This document shows positions 16,756 through 25,700 of a stretch of 42,228 nt of DNA, one piece after another (within the stretch, counting starts at the first letter, position 1; each line of letters starts with the position of its first letter). The notes beneath the pieces were generated by a model. The model made no database searches, was not told the DNA's origin, and saw nothing but the letters and a program-made list of their open reading frames with translations. The DNA is from Rhizobacter sp. GTDB taxonomy: Bacteria; Pseudomonadota; Gammaproteobacteria; Burkholderiales; Burkholderiaceae_C. The translations under genes and the position numbers were made by a program. The stretch spans positions 1 to 42,228 of the forward strand of contig JANXWV010000109.1 in the NCBI GenBank assembly GCA_025350965.1, written 5' to 3'.

Positions 16756-17991
16756 GTGAGCAACGTGTCCGCCTACGACCTCGCGCCGCTGACAGCCATT
16801 GCGCTGTTCGGCGCGCTGCTGGCCGTCGTCCCGTTCGTTTGGGTCTGGCGCCGCCAGCGCCACGCTGGCCAGGCTGGGCGGCTGCGCGCGCTGACGGTGC
16901 TGACCCTGTTTCTCACCTTCGACCTGGTGCTGTTCGGTGCATTCACGCGGCTCACCGACTCCGGCCTGGGCTGCCCTGACTGGCCGGGCTGTTACGGCAG
17001 TACCAGCCCGCTGGGCGCCAGTACCGCCATCGGCAGCGCACAGAGTGCCTTGCCCAGCGGCCCGGTCACTCACGGCAAGGCTTGGGTCGAGATGACGCAC
17101 CGCTACCTCGCCACCGCCGTCGGTGCACTCATCACGCTGAGCTTGCTGATGAGCCTGATCGCCCTGCGCAGCGCACGTTCTGCGCGCTCGGGCCGAGCGT
17201 CTGGCATTGCGCTTGGCAAAGCGCCTGGCAGAGCGACCGGCCCAGCGCCGTGGTGGGCCGCAGCCACGCTGGTCTGGGTGTGCGGGCAGGGCGCGTTCGG
17301 CGCACTCACGGTCACGATGAAGCTGTACCCCGCCATCGTCACGCTGCACTTGCTCGGCGGCATCGGCTTGCTGGTGCTGCTGGCCTTGCAGGCAGAAAGC
17401 TTGCGCCCCGTGCCGCTGCAACTGCCGCGTGCGTTGCATCGCGCGACCTGGGGCGTGGCGCTGCTGTGCACCCTGCAGGTTGCGCTCGGCGGCTGGGTCA
17501 GCACCAACTATGCCGTGCTCGCCTGCAGCGAGTTCCCCACCTGCCAGGGGCACTGGTGGCCGCCGATGGACTTCGACCACGGCTTCACCTTGCTGCGCGA
17601 ACTCGGCGCCGGCAAGGACGGCGGCTACCTGCCCTTCGCCGCGCTCACGGCCATCCACTACACCCACAGGCTGATGGCGTACGTCGTGCTGGCAGCGCTG
17701 CTGTTGCTGGCCTGGCGCCTGCACGCCACGGGCGCGCGCGCGCTGCAGCGTTGGGCGCTCGGGCTCCTTTGTGTGGCCGGGTGGCAGCTCGCCAGCGGCT
17801 TGGGCAACGTGCTGCTCGGCTGGCCGCTGCTCGCAGCGGTGGCCCACACCGGTGGCGCTGCTGCGCTGATCACGCTGCTGGCGGTGCTGCTTGCCCGCGC
17901 CCGGCAATCCAACGCGGTGGTGCCCACGGCGGTACCGGTGCCGACGCCAGCGCCGGCCACGCACCGAAGGCGCTTGCGCCCGGCTCCGTAA
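16756..17991 (+). CDS. ctaA: Heme A synthase (COX15/CtaA)
   Basis: Oxidises the C8 methyl of heme O to a formyl group, giving heme A for the aa3 oxidase. The 411-residue protein has about eight helices in two four-helix repeats. Heme-binding histidines are suggested in MTHRYLATAVG, TLHLLGGIG, IHYTHRLMAYV and VAHTGGAA. Each half carries a periplasmic cysteine pair, GCPDWPGC and CSEFPTC. GTG start at 16756. Between helices 3 and 4 lies a 12-base tandem repeat region adding a Gly/Ala-rich loop (codons 148-163). ctaB follows at once. Confidence 0.95.
   Translation: MSNVSAYDLAPLTAIALFGALLAVVPFVWVWRRQRHAGQAGRLRALTVLTLFLTFDLVLFGAFTRLTDSGLGCPDWPGCYGSTSPLGASTAIGSAQSALPSGPVTHGKAWVEMTHRYLATAVGALITLSLLMSLIALRSARSARSGRASGIALGKAPGRATGPAPWWAAATLVWVCGQGAFGALTVTMKLYPAIVTLHLLGGIGLLVLLALQAESLRPVPLQLPRALHRATWGVALLCTLQVALGGWVSTNYAVLACSEFPTCQGHWWPPMDFDHGFTLLRELGAGKDGGYLPFAALTAIHYTHRLMAYVVLAALLLLAWRLHATGARALQRWALGLLCVAGWQLASGLGNVLLGWPLLAAVAHTGGAAALITLLAVLLARARQSNAVVPTAVPVPTPAPATHRRRLRPAP
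17197..17244 (+). repeat. Degenerate 12-bp tandem repeat inside ctaA
   Basis: Four in-frame 12-base units, each beginning GCG and with a GGC/glycine third codon, encode ASGI-ALGK-APGR-ATGP. They are preceded by a RSARSARSGR stretch with similar repetition. The repeat expands a loop between membrane helices and probably arose by slippage. Confidence 0.7.
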
Positions 17992-17994
17992 AAT
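17989..17994 (+). promoter_or_regulatory. Candidate -10 (TAAAAT) for ctaB-sco
   Basis: TAAAAT overlaps the ctaA stop codon and ends 12 bases before the ctaB ATG, which would give a leader of about 5 bases. No -35 is recognised. It could give ctaB an internal promoter within the cluster. Confidence 0.3.
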
Positions 17995-18006
17995 GCGCCG
18001 TTCACC

Positions 18007-18933
18007 ATGACCAATACCGTTGCCCACCCTCCGCTGGCCAGCACGTCGCTGCCGTCGCGCGCCCGCCAGTTCTACGCGCTGACGAAGCCGCGGGTGGTGC
18101 AACTCATCGTGTTCTGCGCCGTCATCGGCATGCTGCTCGCCGTTCCCGGCCTGCCCGACTGGCGCGTCGCCGGCGCCGCGTTTGTCGGCATCTGGCTCGT
18201 GGCGGCGGCGGCGGCGGCGTTCAACTGTCTCGTTGAACAACACATCGATGCGCGCATGGCGCGTACCTCTTGGCGGCCGACCGCACGTGGCCAGCTCAGC
18301 AACGCCCAGACGCTCACCTTTTCTGCCCTGCTGTGTGCCGCAGGGGGCGCCTTGCTCTACACGGTGGTCAACCCGCTGACGATGTGGCTCACGCTGGCCA
18401 CCTTCGTGGGCTACGCGATCATCTACACCGTGGTGCTCAAGCCGATGACGCCGCAGAACATCGTGATCGGCGGTGCCTCGGGCGCCATGCCGCCGGTACT
18501 CGGCTGGGCCGCGATCCGTGGCGAGGTGGGTTACGAGGCGCTCATCATGTGCCTCATCATCTTCCTGTGGACGCCGCCGCACTTCTGGGCCTTGGCGCTG
18601 TACCGCGCCGAGGACTATCGCAAGTCGGGCCTGCCGATGCTGCCCATCACGCACGGTGCCGAATTCACGCGGCTGCATGTGTTCCTGTACACGCTGGTTC
18701 TGTTCGCCGGCACGCTGCTGCCCTACGTCACCGGCATGAACGGCTGGATCTACCTGGTGGCCGCCATCGCGCTGAACGCCGTCTTCATTGCCCATGCGTG
18801 GAAGCTGTGGCGCAACTACTCCGACACGCTGGCGCGCAAGACCTTCCGATATTCGATCCTGTACCTGTCGCTGCTGTTCGCGGCACTGCTGCTCGACCAC
18901 TACCTGATGCCGCTCCTCGAAGGGTCCGTATGA
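18007..18933 (+). CDS. ctaB: Protoheme IX farnesyltransferase (heme O synthase)
   Basis: Transfers a farnesyl group to protoheme, the step before CtaA. The 308-residue membrane protein belongs to the UbiA prenyltransferase superfamily. Motifs: [20 protein letters not shown], the Asp-rich [19 protein letters not shown] (normally N-x4-D-x4-D-x-M-x-R-T), [24 protein letters not shown] and the second Asp region [15 protein letters not shown]. About nine helices. Its stop overlaps the sco start (ATGA-type), giving coupling to the copper chaperone. Confidence 0.97.
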   Translation: MTNTVAHPPLASTSLPSRARQFYALTKPRVVQLIVFCAVIGMLLAVPGLPDWRVAGAAFVGIWLVAAAAAAFNCLVEQHIDARMARTSWRPTARGQLSNAQTLTFSALLCAAGGALLYTVVNPLTMWLTLATFVGYAIIYTVVLKPMTPQNIVIGGASGAMPPVLGWAAIRGEVGYEALIMCLIIFLWTPPHFWALALYRAEDYRKSGLPMLPITHGAEFTRLHVFLYTLVLFAGTLLPYVTGMNGWIYLVAAIALNAVFIAHAWKLWRNYSDTLARKTFRYSILYLSLLFAALLLDHYLMPLLEGSV

Positions 18934-19577
18934 ACATCAAGAGCGCAAGCCCTGACGCCAGGTCTGCATGGTTTGAACGATCCGCCGCCCTGTGCGCGGC
19001 GGTGTTGTTGGCCGCTGGCATTGCCGCGTGCGACAAGGCCTCCGCGCCATCGGCAGCGCCGCAGTTCCGCGGCATCGACATCACCGGCGCCGAATACGCG
19101 CGCAGCCTGTCGCTGCCCGACCAGTACGGGAAGCCGCGCACGCTGGACGACTTCAAGGGCAAGGTGGTGGTCGTGTTCTTTGGCTACACCCAATGCCCCG
19201 ACGTGTGCCCGACCACCATGGTGGAACTCGCCCAGGTCAAGAAGGCGCTTGGCGCCGACGGCGAGCGGGTACAGGGCCTGTTCGTGAGCATCGATCCGGA
19301 GCGCGACACACCCGAGATCCTGAAGGCCTACATGGCCAGTTTCGACCCGAGCTTCGTGGCCCTGCGCGGCACGCCGGAGCAGACGCTCGCTGCCGCGAAA
19401 GAGTTCAAGGTTTTCTTCGCCAAGGTGCCCGGCAAGACCGAAGGCAGCTACACGATGGACCACACGGCCGGCTCGTACATCCTCGACGGCAACGGCAAGG
19501 TGCGCCTGTTCGAGCGTTATGGTGGCGGTGTCGAGGCACTGACCACCGACTTGAAGGCGCTGCTCGCGCCCGCGTGA
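18930..19577 (+). CDS. Sco-family copper chaperone lipoprotein
   Basis: A 215-residue SCO1/SenC/PrrC protein that helps build CuA of subunit II. The N-terminus looks like a lipoprotein signal, with LAAGIAAC placing the lipidated Cys at 34. The thioredoxin-like domain has the copper motif CPDVCPTTM (C89, C93) and the third ligand H178 in [23 protein letters not shown] is typical. The start overlaps the ctaB stop. A strong terminator follows at 19590, closing the cox locus. Confidence 0.95.
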   Translation: MNIKSASPDARSAWFERSAALCAAVLLAAGIAACDKASAPSAAPQFRGIDITGAEYARSLSLPDQYGKPRTLDDFKGKVVVVFFGYTQCPDVCPTTMVELAQVKKALGADGERVQGLFVSIDPERDTPEILKAYMASFDPSFVALRGTPEQTLAAAKEFKVFFAKVPGKTEGSYTMDHTAGSYILDGNGKVRLFERYGGGVEALTTDLKALLAPA

Positions 19578-19589
19578 TCCCGCATTGAA

Positions 19590-19609
19590 AACAGCCCCGA
19601 AGGGCTGTT
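19590..19609. terminator. Bidirectional intrinsic terminator between sco and rpoH
   Basis: AACAGCCC-CGAA-GGGCTGTT forms a perfect 8-bp stem with a tetraloop, followed on the plus strand by CTGTTTTC and on the minus strand by TTTTC (stem flanked by A/T on both sides). On the minus strand the loop reads TTCG. It lies between convergent genes ending at 19577 and 19640. Confidence 0.88.
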
Positions 19610-19639
19610 CTGTTTTCGGCAGGCCATGCCTGTCTCGTG

Positions 19640-20572
19640 TCAGACCGATTCGGCCAGCGCCTTGCGCATCTTCTTCATCGCCGCCACCTCGATCTGGCGA
19701 ATGCGTTCTGCACTCACGCCGTACTCGCTGGCCAGCTCGTGCAGCGTCATGCCGCCGGATGAATCGTCGTTGACCTTCAGCCAGCGCTCTTCGACGATCC
19801 GGCGGCTGCGCGCATCGAGCGCGTCGAGCGCCAGCGCGATGCCATCGCCGGCCAGCCAGTCGCGGTTGCGCGCTTCGAGCACGCGGCTTGGCTCGCTGGC
19901 GTCATCGGCCAGGTACGCGATGGGCGCATAGCTTTCTTCGCCGTCGTCGGTTTGCGGCTCCAGCGCCACGTCGCCGCCCGAGAGGCGGGTTTCCATCTCG
20001 AGCACTTCCTCGCGCTTCACGTTCAGCGTGCGTGCCAAGGTGTCGACTTCACCCTGCGTCAGCGTGGAACGGTGCGTGTCGACGTCGGCGGCATCGTTCT
20101 TCAGGTTCTGCTTCATCGAGCGCAGGTTGAAGAACAGCTTGCGCTGGGCCTTCGTGGTGGCCACCTTGACCATGCGCCAGTTCTTCAGGATGTACTCGTG
20201 GATCTCGGCCTTGATCCAGTGCATCGCGTAGCTCACGAGACGCACGCCCTGGTCGGGGTCGAAGCGCTTCACAGCCTTCATCAGGCCGATGTTGCCTTCC
20301 TGGATCAAGTCGCCGTGGGGCAGGCCGTAGCCGAGGTACTTGCGCGAGATCGAGACCACCAGGCGCAGGTGCGACAGCACCAGCTTTCCGGCGGCGTCGA
20401 TATCGCCGCTTTCGCGCAGACGGCGCGCGGCATTCAACTCTTCCTCGTGGGTGAGCAATGGCACGCGATTGATGGCCGAAATATAGGCGTCGAGGTTGCC
20501 CAGCGAAGGCACCAGGGCCCACGGGTCACGGACGGTCAAGGCGGCGGTGGTGTTCATGGAAGCTACAGACAC
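19640..20572 (-). CDS. rpoH: RNA polymerase heat-shock sigma factor sigma32
   Basis: A 310-residue group 3 sigma factor that directs RNA polymerase to heat-shock promoters. It contains regions 1.2-4.2: LPHGDLIQEGNIGLMKAVKRFDP (region 2), the diagnostic RpoH box QRKLFFNLR (residues 143-151), and the helix-turn-helix LHELASEYGVSAERIRQIE (region 4.2). The GTG at 20572 is chosen because AAAAGGAG lies six bases upstream; an ATG five codons later has no SD of its own, and the ATG at 20599 abuts the operator. A CIRCE element upstream suggests HrcA repression in addition to any RNA-thermometer or protein-level control. Confidence 0.97.
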   Translation of the reverse strand: MSVASMNTTAALTVRDPWALVPSLGNLDAYISAINRVPLLTHEEELNAARRLRESGDIDAAGKLVLSHLRLVVSISRKYLGYGLPHGDLIQEGNIGLMKAVKRFDPDQGVRLVSYAMHWIKAEIHEYILKNWRMVKVATTKAQRKLFFNLRSMKQNLKNDAADVDTHRSTLTQGEVDTLARTLNVKREEVLEMETRLSGGDVALEPQTDDGEESYAPIAYLADDASEPSRVLEARNRDWLAGDGIALALDALDARSRRIVEERWLKVNDDSSGGMTLHELASEYGVSAERIRQIEVAAMKKMRKALAESV

Positions 20573-20597
20573 GCTGAACTCCTTTTCAGTTCCGTTC

Positions 20598-20603
20598 ATA
20601 TTA
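20598..20603 (-). promoter_or_regulatory. Candidate -10 (TAATAT) of rpoH
   Basis: On the minus strand TAATAT overlaps the start-proximal end of the CIRCE element. Initiation would fall near 20591, leaving a leader of about 18 bases containing AAAAGGAG. The -35 position (CAGCAC at 17 bases) is poor, so this is tentative. Confidence 0.4.
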
Positions 20604-20627
20604 GCACTCGACAAGGAAGAGTGCTGA
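20601..20627. promoter_or_regulatory. CIRCE operator (HrcA binding site) upstream of rpoH
   Basis: TTAGCACTC-N9-GAGTGCTGA matches the CIRCE consensus (TTAGCACTC-N9-GAGTGCTAA) at 17 of 18 arm positions with the exact 9-base spacer. It lies 28 bases before the rpoH GTG and overlaps the candidate -10, so HrcA bound there would block transcription. It is about 135 bases from the divergent rdgC start and may affect that gene less. HrcA itself is not in this window. Confidence 0.9.
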
Positions 20628-20761
20628 TTCCCGGTTTTCGACCGGCAAATACGGCTCGGCGCGTGCAAGATGAGGCCGGTGTCGGTGCGTCACCGCGTGG
20701 ACAATGGGTGGTCTTTCCGGGTCTGTTGCGGGCCCGGTTTCAATGAATCTCCGAGGTGTAC

Positions 20762-21727
20762 TTGTTCAAGAATCTGATCGTCTATCGCATCGCCGCCGGC
20801 TGGTCTGCCGCAGTCGCCCAAGTCGAAGAGAGCCTGGCCAAAGCGGCGTTCGTGCCTTGCGGCCCCACCCAACCCCTGTCGCTTGGCTGGACCGCGCCAC
20901 GCGGCAGCGCGCACGGCCCGCTCGTCGAAACCGTGGCCGGCCAGTGGCTGATGAAGCTGGCCATCGAGCAGAAGGTGCTGCCGGCTTCGGTCGTGAAGCG
21001 CCGTGCCGAGGAACGCGCGCTGCACATCGAGCAGACCACCGGCCGCAAGCCGGGAAAGAAGCAGACGAAGGCGCTTCGCGACGAGGCCATGCTCGACCTG
21101 CTGCCGCTCGCCTTCACGAAGCAGGCTGCGGTGCCGGTGTGGGTCGACGTCAAGCACCAGCTGTTGATGATCGATGCCGGCAGCGTCTCGAAGGCCGACC
21201 AGGTGGTGACGCTGCTCGTCAAGTCGCTCGAAAGCCTGGTGCCGATGCTGGTGCACACCGCAGAGTCGCCTGCTGCGGTGATGGCGGCGTGGCTGCTCGA
21301 TGGCTCGGCCGCGCCGCCGTTCACCGTGGACCGCGAGTGCGAGTTGAAGTCGGCTGACGAGATGAAGTCGGTCGTGCGCTACGCGCGCCACCCGCTCGAC
21401 ACCGACGAAGTACGCCAGCACATCGCGGCAGGCAAGCTGCCCACGCGCCTGGCGCTCACCTGGCGCGACCGGGTGTCGTTCGTGCTGACCGACGCGCTGC
21501 AGCTGAAGAAGATCGCGCTGCTCGACGTGGTGATGGAAGCCCCGGGCCGTGGCGACAAGGCCGACGACGCGTTCGATGCGAACGCCGCCATCGCCACCGG
21601 CGAGTTGGCCCCGCTGATCGCCGACTTGATCGACGCGCTCGGCGGCGAGCAGGCGCCCGGCTCGGTCGTTGCCAGCGCAGCGCAGCCGGTCAACGCGCCG
21701 GCAAGCCGGCAGCCAGTTCCCGCGTGA
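20762..21727 (+). CDS. rdgC: Recombination-associated protein RdgC
   Basis: A DNA-binding ring protein that modulates RecA activity; found in beta- and gammaproteobacteria. The product of about 321 residues shows the family start FKNLIVYRI, PLSLGWTAPRG, GQWLMKLAIEQKVLPASVVKR, KKQTKALRDEAMLDLLPLAF and LTDALQLKKIALLDVV. The TTG at 20762 is preferred because GAGG lies six bases upstream and homologues begin two or three residues before FKNL; a GTG at 20756 is in frame, but its SD would touch the codon. The last 38 bases overlap the convergent nitronate monooxygenase gene. Confidence 0.93.
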   Translation: MFKNLIVYRIAAGWSAAVAQVEESLAKAAFVPCGPTQPLSLGWTAPRGSAHGPLVETVAGQWLMKLAIEQKVLPASVVKRRAEERALHIEQTTGRKPGKKQTKALRDEAMLDLLPLAFTKQAAVPVWVDVKHQLLMIDAGSVSKADQVVTLLVKSLESLVPMLVHTAESPAAVMAAWLLDGSAAPPFTVDRECELKSADEMKSVVRYARHPLDTDEVRQHIAAGKLPTRLALTWRDRVSFVLTDALQLKKIALLDVVMEAPGRGDKADDAFDANAAIATGELAPLIADLIDALGGEQAPGSVVASAAQPVNAPASRQPVPA

Positions 21728-22739
21728 GTTGCGCAGCCGGCACCGCCCGGCAGCCGCTCGTGTTCTGACCCGCCCACAGCGGCGAGAAGTCACCGCGGCC
21801 CAGAGCCTCGGCTTTCGCGCGCAGCGGCGCCATCAGGCCGGTGGCGAGCGGGAATGCCGGGGCGGCCCGGCTCATCGGCCCCAGCTCGCGCATGGCACGG
21901 TTCACGATGCCGCGTGCCGGCCGACCGGTGAACAGGTTCGTCAGCGCGGTGCACCCCGCCGCAGCGCTTTGCAGGGCGGCACGGTGCACGGCGCTCGTGG
22001 TGGCCTCTGGGCACAGCAGGTAGGCGGTGCCGACTTGAACGCCGGCCGCACCCAGTGCCATTGCGGCGGCCACGCCTTGCGCATCGGCAATGCCCCCGGC
22101 CGCGATCACCGGCACGCGCAAGGCCCGCACGAGTTGCGGCAGCAGCGCGAATGTGCCGACTTGGGTCGAGATGTCGTCACCGAGGAACATGCCCCGGTGG
22201 CCACCGGCCTCCAGTCCCTGCGCAATGACGGCATCGGCGCCGTTCGCCTCCAACCACAGCGCTTCGTCGAGCGTGGTCGCCGACGACAGGATCACCGCGC
22301 GGGAGACTCGCACGCGCTGCATCAGTGCAGCACTCGGCAGGCCGAAGTGAAAGCTCACGACCGGCGGCTCGAACTCGGCCACGAGGTCGGCCAGCGCCTC
22401 GCTGAATGGCGCGCGGCCGGTGGCCACGGTCAGGACGGCCGCATCGACACCGAACTCGGCGTGGTACGGCGCGAGCGCCGCGCGCCAGGCGGCATCGCGC
22501 TCGGCATCGGGTGCAGGCGCTTCATGGCAAAAGAAGTTGACGTTGAACGGGCGTGCGGTCTGCGCCTTCAGCGCGGTCAGTTCCTGGCGCAAGGCGTCGA
22601 GTGCCAGCAGCGCGGCCGGCAGCGAGCCCAGGCCGCCGGCGTTCGAGACCGCCACCGCCAGCGCGTGGCCTTGCACGCCGGCCATCGGCGCCTGGATGAT
22701 GGGCAACTCGGTGCGAAGCAGGTCGTGAATGCGTGCCAT
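21690..22739 (-). CDS. Nitronate monooxygenase (2-nitropropane dioxygenase family)
   Basis: A 349-residue FMN-dependent TIM-barrel protein. Motifs: LPIIQAPMAGVQG at the N-terminus, VSNAGGLGSLPAAL, GLEAGGHRGMF with the likely catalytic His, VIAAGGIADAQGVAAAMALGAAGVQVGTAYLLCPE (phosphate-binding region, read in parts) and AGQNTSG near the end. These enzymes oxidise alkyl nitronates such as propionate-3-nitronate. The ATG at 22739 has GAGGAG seven bases upstream. It begins only 34 bases after the hybrid kinase stop on the same strand, so both may be co-transcribed. Confidence 0.9.
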   Translation of the reverse strand: MARIHDLLRTELPIIQAPMAGVQGHALAVAVSNAGGLGSLPAALLALDALRQELTALKAQTARPFNVNFFCHEAPAPDAERDAAWRAALAPYHAEFGVDAAVLTVATGRAPFSEALADLVAEFEPPVVSFHFGLPSAALMQRVRVSRAVILSSATTLDEALWLEANGADAVIAQGLEAGGHRGMFLGDDISTQVGTFALLPQLVRALRVPVIAAGGIADAQGVAAAMALGAAGVQVGTAYLLCPEATTSAVHRAALQSAAAGCTALTNLFTGRPARGIVNRAMRELGPMSRAAPAFPLATGLMAPLRAKAEALGRGDFSPLWAGQNTSGCRAVPAAQLTRELAAGLPAR

Positions 22740-22773
22740 CGCGGCTCCTCGCGGCTCGTGGTCTTCCGGCGGT

Positions 22774-25700
22774 TCACCCGAACCGCGACTCTGACTGCGC
22801 CAGCAAGTTGTCCACCACCGCCAGCAACTCCGACACACTGACCGGCTTCGTCAGGTAGTGGCTGCAGCCTGCGGCGAAGGCCTCGGCAATCTGCTGGGCC
22901 AGCGCATCGGCCGAGACCACGACCACCGGGATGCCGGCGGTGCGAACGTCGGCTTGCAGCGCACGCAGCAGGTCGATGCCGTTCATGTCGGGCAGGTGCA
23001 TGTCGAGCAGCAGCAGGTCGGGCACGCGTGCGCGGATGGCCGCGAGCCCGGCTGTGCCGGTCATCGTGACCTGCAGTTCGACCTGTGGCCGCTGCGCCAG
23101 GATGCCGCGCATCACCTCGACGTTGGTCTCGTTGTCTTCCACATAGTGCACCAGCCGGCGGTGGTAGGCGGCCGGTTCGGTGGCCAGGTCGACGAGGTCG
23201 GAGCGCACCGTGTCGGGGTCGGGCGAACACGGCAGGCGCAGGATGAAGGACGACCCCTGCCCGGCCACGCTGCGGGCGCGGAGCGTGCCGCCCATCAACT
23301 CCGCCAGGCGCTGGCTGATCACGAGGCCTATGCCCGTTCCGGGCTGGGTAGAGCGTTCGCGGCCGAGCCGGTTGAAGGGCTGGAACAGCTCGGCGAGCTG
23401 TTGCGGCGTCATGCCCAGGCCGGTGTCGGTGACGGCGATCTCCACCGTGTCCGCGCTGCTCATCCGGCACCCGATGTGCACGCGCCCCGACTCGGCGTTG
23501 TACTTCACTGCGTTGCTCAGCAGGTTGGTCAGGATCTGCTTCACGCGCGTGGCGTCGCCCACCAGTGTGTGAGCGCCATCGGCCATTTCCTGTGAGATGC
23601 GGATGTTGCGGCTGCGCGCATCGCCTTCTACCAGCGCCAGCGTGGCCGACAGCAGATCGCCGATGACCAGCGTTTCGATCTTCAGCCGCACGTTGCCCGA
23701 CTCGATGCGCGACAGGTCGAGCACGTCGTTGATCATCTCCAGCAGGTGCCAGCCGGCCTGCTGGATTTGCGTGACCCACGGCAGTTGTGCCGCAGTGAGC
23801 GGGTGACGCTGGTCGAGTTCGAGCAGTTGCGCGAACCCGAGCATCGCGTTCAGCGGCGTGCGCAGTTCGTGGCTCATCCGCGAGAGAAACTCGCTCTTCG
23901 CGCGGTTCGAGGCCTCGGCTGCTTCGCGCGCGCGCTCGGCTTCCTCGAGCTTCATGTGCTCGGTGATGTCTTCGACCACGCCGACGATGCTGCGTGGCTT
24001 GCCGTTCGCATCGCGCAGCAACGACACGGTGGCCTGCACCCACACGGTGGTGCCTTGGCGGGTGATCACGCGTTTGTGGCGCCTGAACATGGGCACGTCG
24101 CCGCGCACCAGTTGTTCGCGCAATTCGTTGTCTTGCGCCACGTCGTCGGGGTGGGTGTAGTCGACCAGGCTCATCGAGACGAGCTCGGCTTCTGTGTAGC
24201 CGGTGAGCGTGCAATAGCGCGGGTTGGTTTGGCGCACACCGCCTTGCAAGTCGGTGTACACCACGCCGATGGGCACGCTGTTCAGGATGTTGCGAAAGCG
24301 CTGCTCGCTCTCGCGCAGCGCTGCTTCGGCAACCTGCCGGTCGTGAACCTCGGCCTGCAATGCCGCCGTGCGCTCGCGCACGGCGGTCTCGATGCGCCGC
24401 GTGCGGCCTGTGACGATCAACAGGAAGCCACCGAGCATGGCCGTGGAGAGCAGGCCCACCAACGAGAAGAGCCAGGCATCGGCGCTGCTCGATTCGGGCA
24501 GGTCTTGCGGGCGGGCCTGCACGCGCAACTCCCACTGACGGCCGGCGAATTCGACGCCACGAACGTGCTGAAGCGGCATGGCATCGGCTTCGCAACCCAC
24601 TCGGCCTGCCAGGCGGCGCAGCAGCGCACCCGGGCTGGTATCGACGATGCACAGGCTCAGGTAAGCCGGCACCTGGGCCAGCAGGCCCTTCAACTGCTCG
24701 CTCGGGCGCAGCGTCACGAACACCACCCCACGGGTTGCCTCCAAGCGCTGCGCCGGGCTCGGCGCCACGGGCTTGTACACCGCCTGGTAGATCACCACAC
24801 CGGGGTCGAAGATCGTCGCCCGCCCGGGTGTCTGGGTAAGCCGGAAACCTGCCGTGGCCACGGGTGCCCCCGTGCGCCGCGCCTGTTCGATCGCCGATCG
24901 TGCTGCCGGAATGGACAGCGCGTTCACCCCCAGCGCACCGCCGTTGGTCGCCATGGGCTCGACGTAGCGCATCGCAATCACCTCGGCGTCTGACGTGGCC
25001 GATTGGCCTGCGCCCGGCGCGGCGGGCAAGTCGGTGCGGTCGAACACCGCAAAGCCGGCCTGGCCACTGGCGCGCGCCTTGGCTTCGAACTGCGGCAGGT
25101 TGTCGCGTTGCACGCGCTCGCTCCAGCCTATCGCCTGCAGTACGCCGTCATGCAGCCAGGCCTCGGTGGCCAGCTGCATCTCGTCACGCGTCACGTCGTC
25201 GGAGGCGATGAACACACCGTGCAGGGCCCGCAGCGCATGGATGGGTTGCTGCAACTGCGCAGCCAGGGCGAGCGTCGCGCTGGTGGCGTCGCGGTCGAAG
25301 CCGGTGCGCAGGCGCTCATGGCTCCAGGCCACGACCTGGCGCACGCCCAGAGCAAGCAACGCGGTGACGAGCGTGAGCGTCAGGCCCACGCTCATGCGGC
25401 GCGGAGCCCACGCCTCGCGCGGGCGCGCCAGCAGCGTGAAAAGCACCGGCGTGGCAATGAGCACGCCGAGCAGGTCGCCGATCCACCAGGTGGCCAGGCT
25501 GAGTGGCAGCTTGGCCAGTGGCACCGTTTGCGTGAACACCAGCGCCGCGTTACCCACCGCCGAGCTGACCAGGCACGACGCGGCATTGGCCAGAAGGAAC
25601 GCGACCACCTCGCGTGGTTCGCCGAGCGTGAGAGGCTGCGGCGTGAAACGCTTCACCAGGAGCGCGCCAGCCCACGCCTGCAGCGAAGCGCCACAGCCGA

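Noticed and set aside
16024-18900. A 958-codon minus-strand open frame across surf1, the Sco-like gene, ctaA and ctaB
   Set aside because: Gln/Arg/His-rich antisense shadow of genes with clear families on the plus strand; no recognisable domain.
22577-24652. A 691-codon minus-strand frame inside the hybrid kinase gene
   Set aside because: Arg-rich out-of-frame shadow of the kinase.
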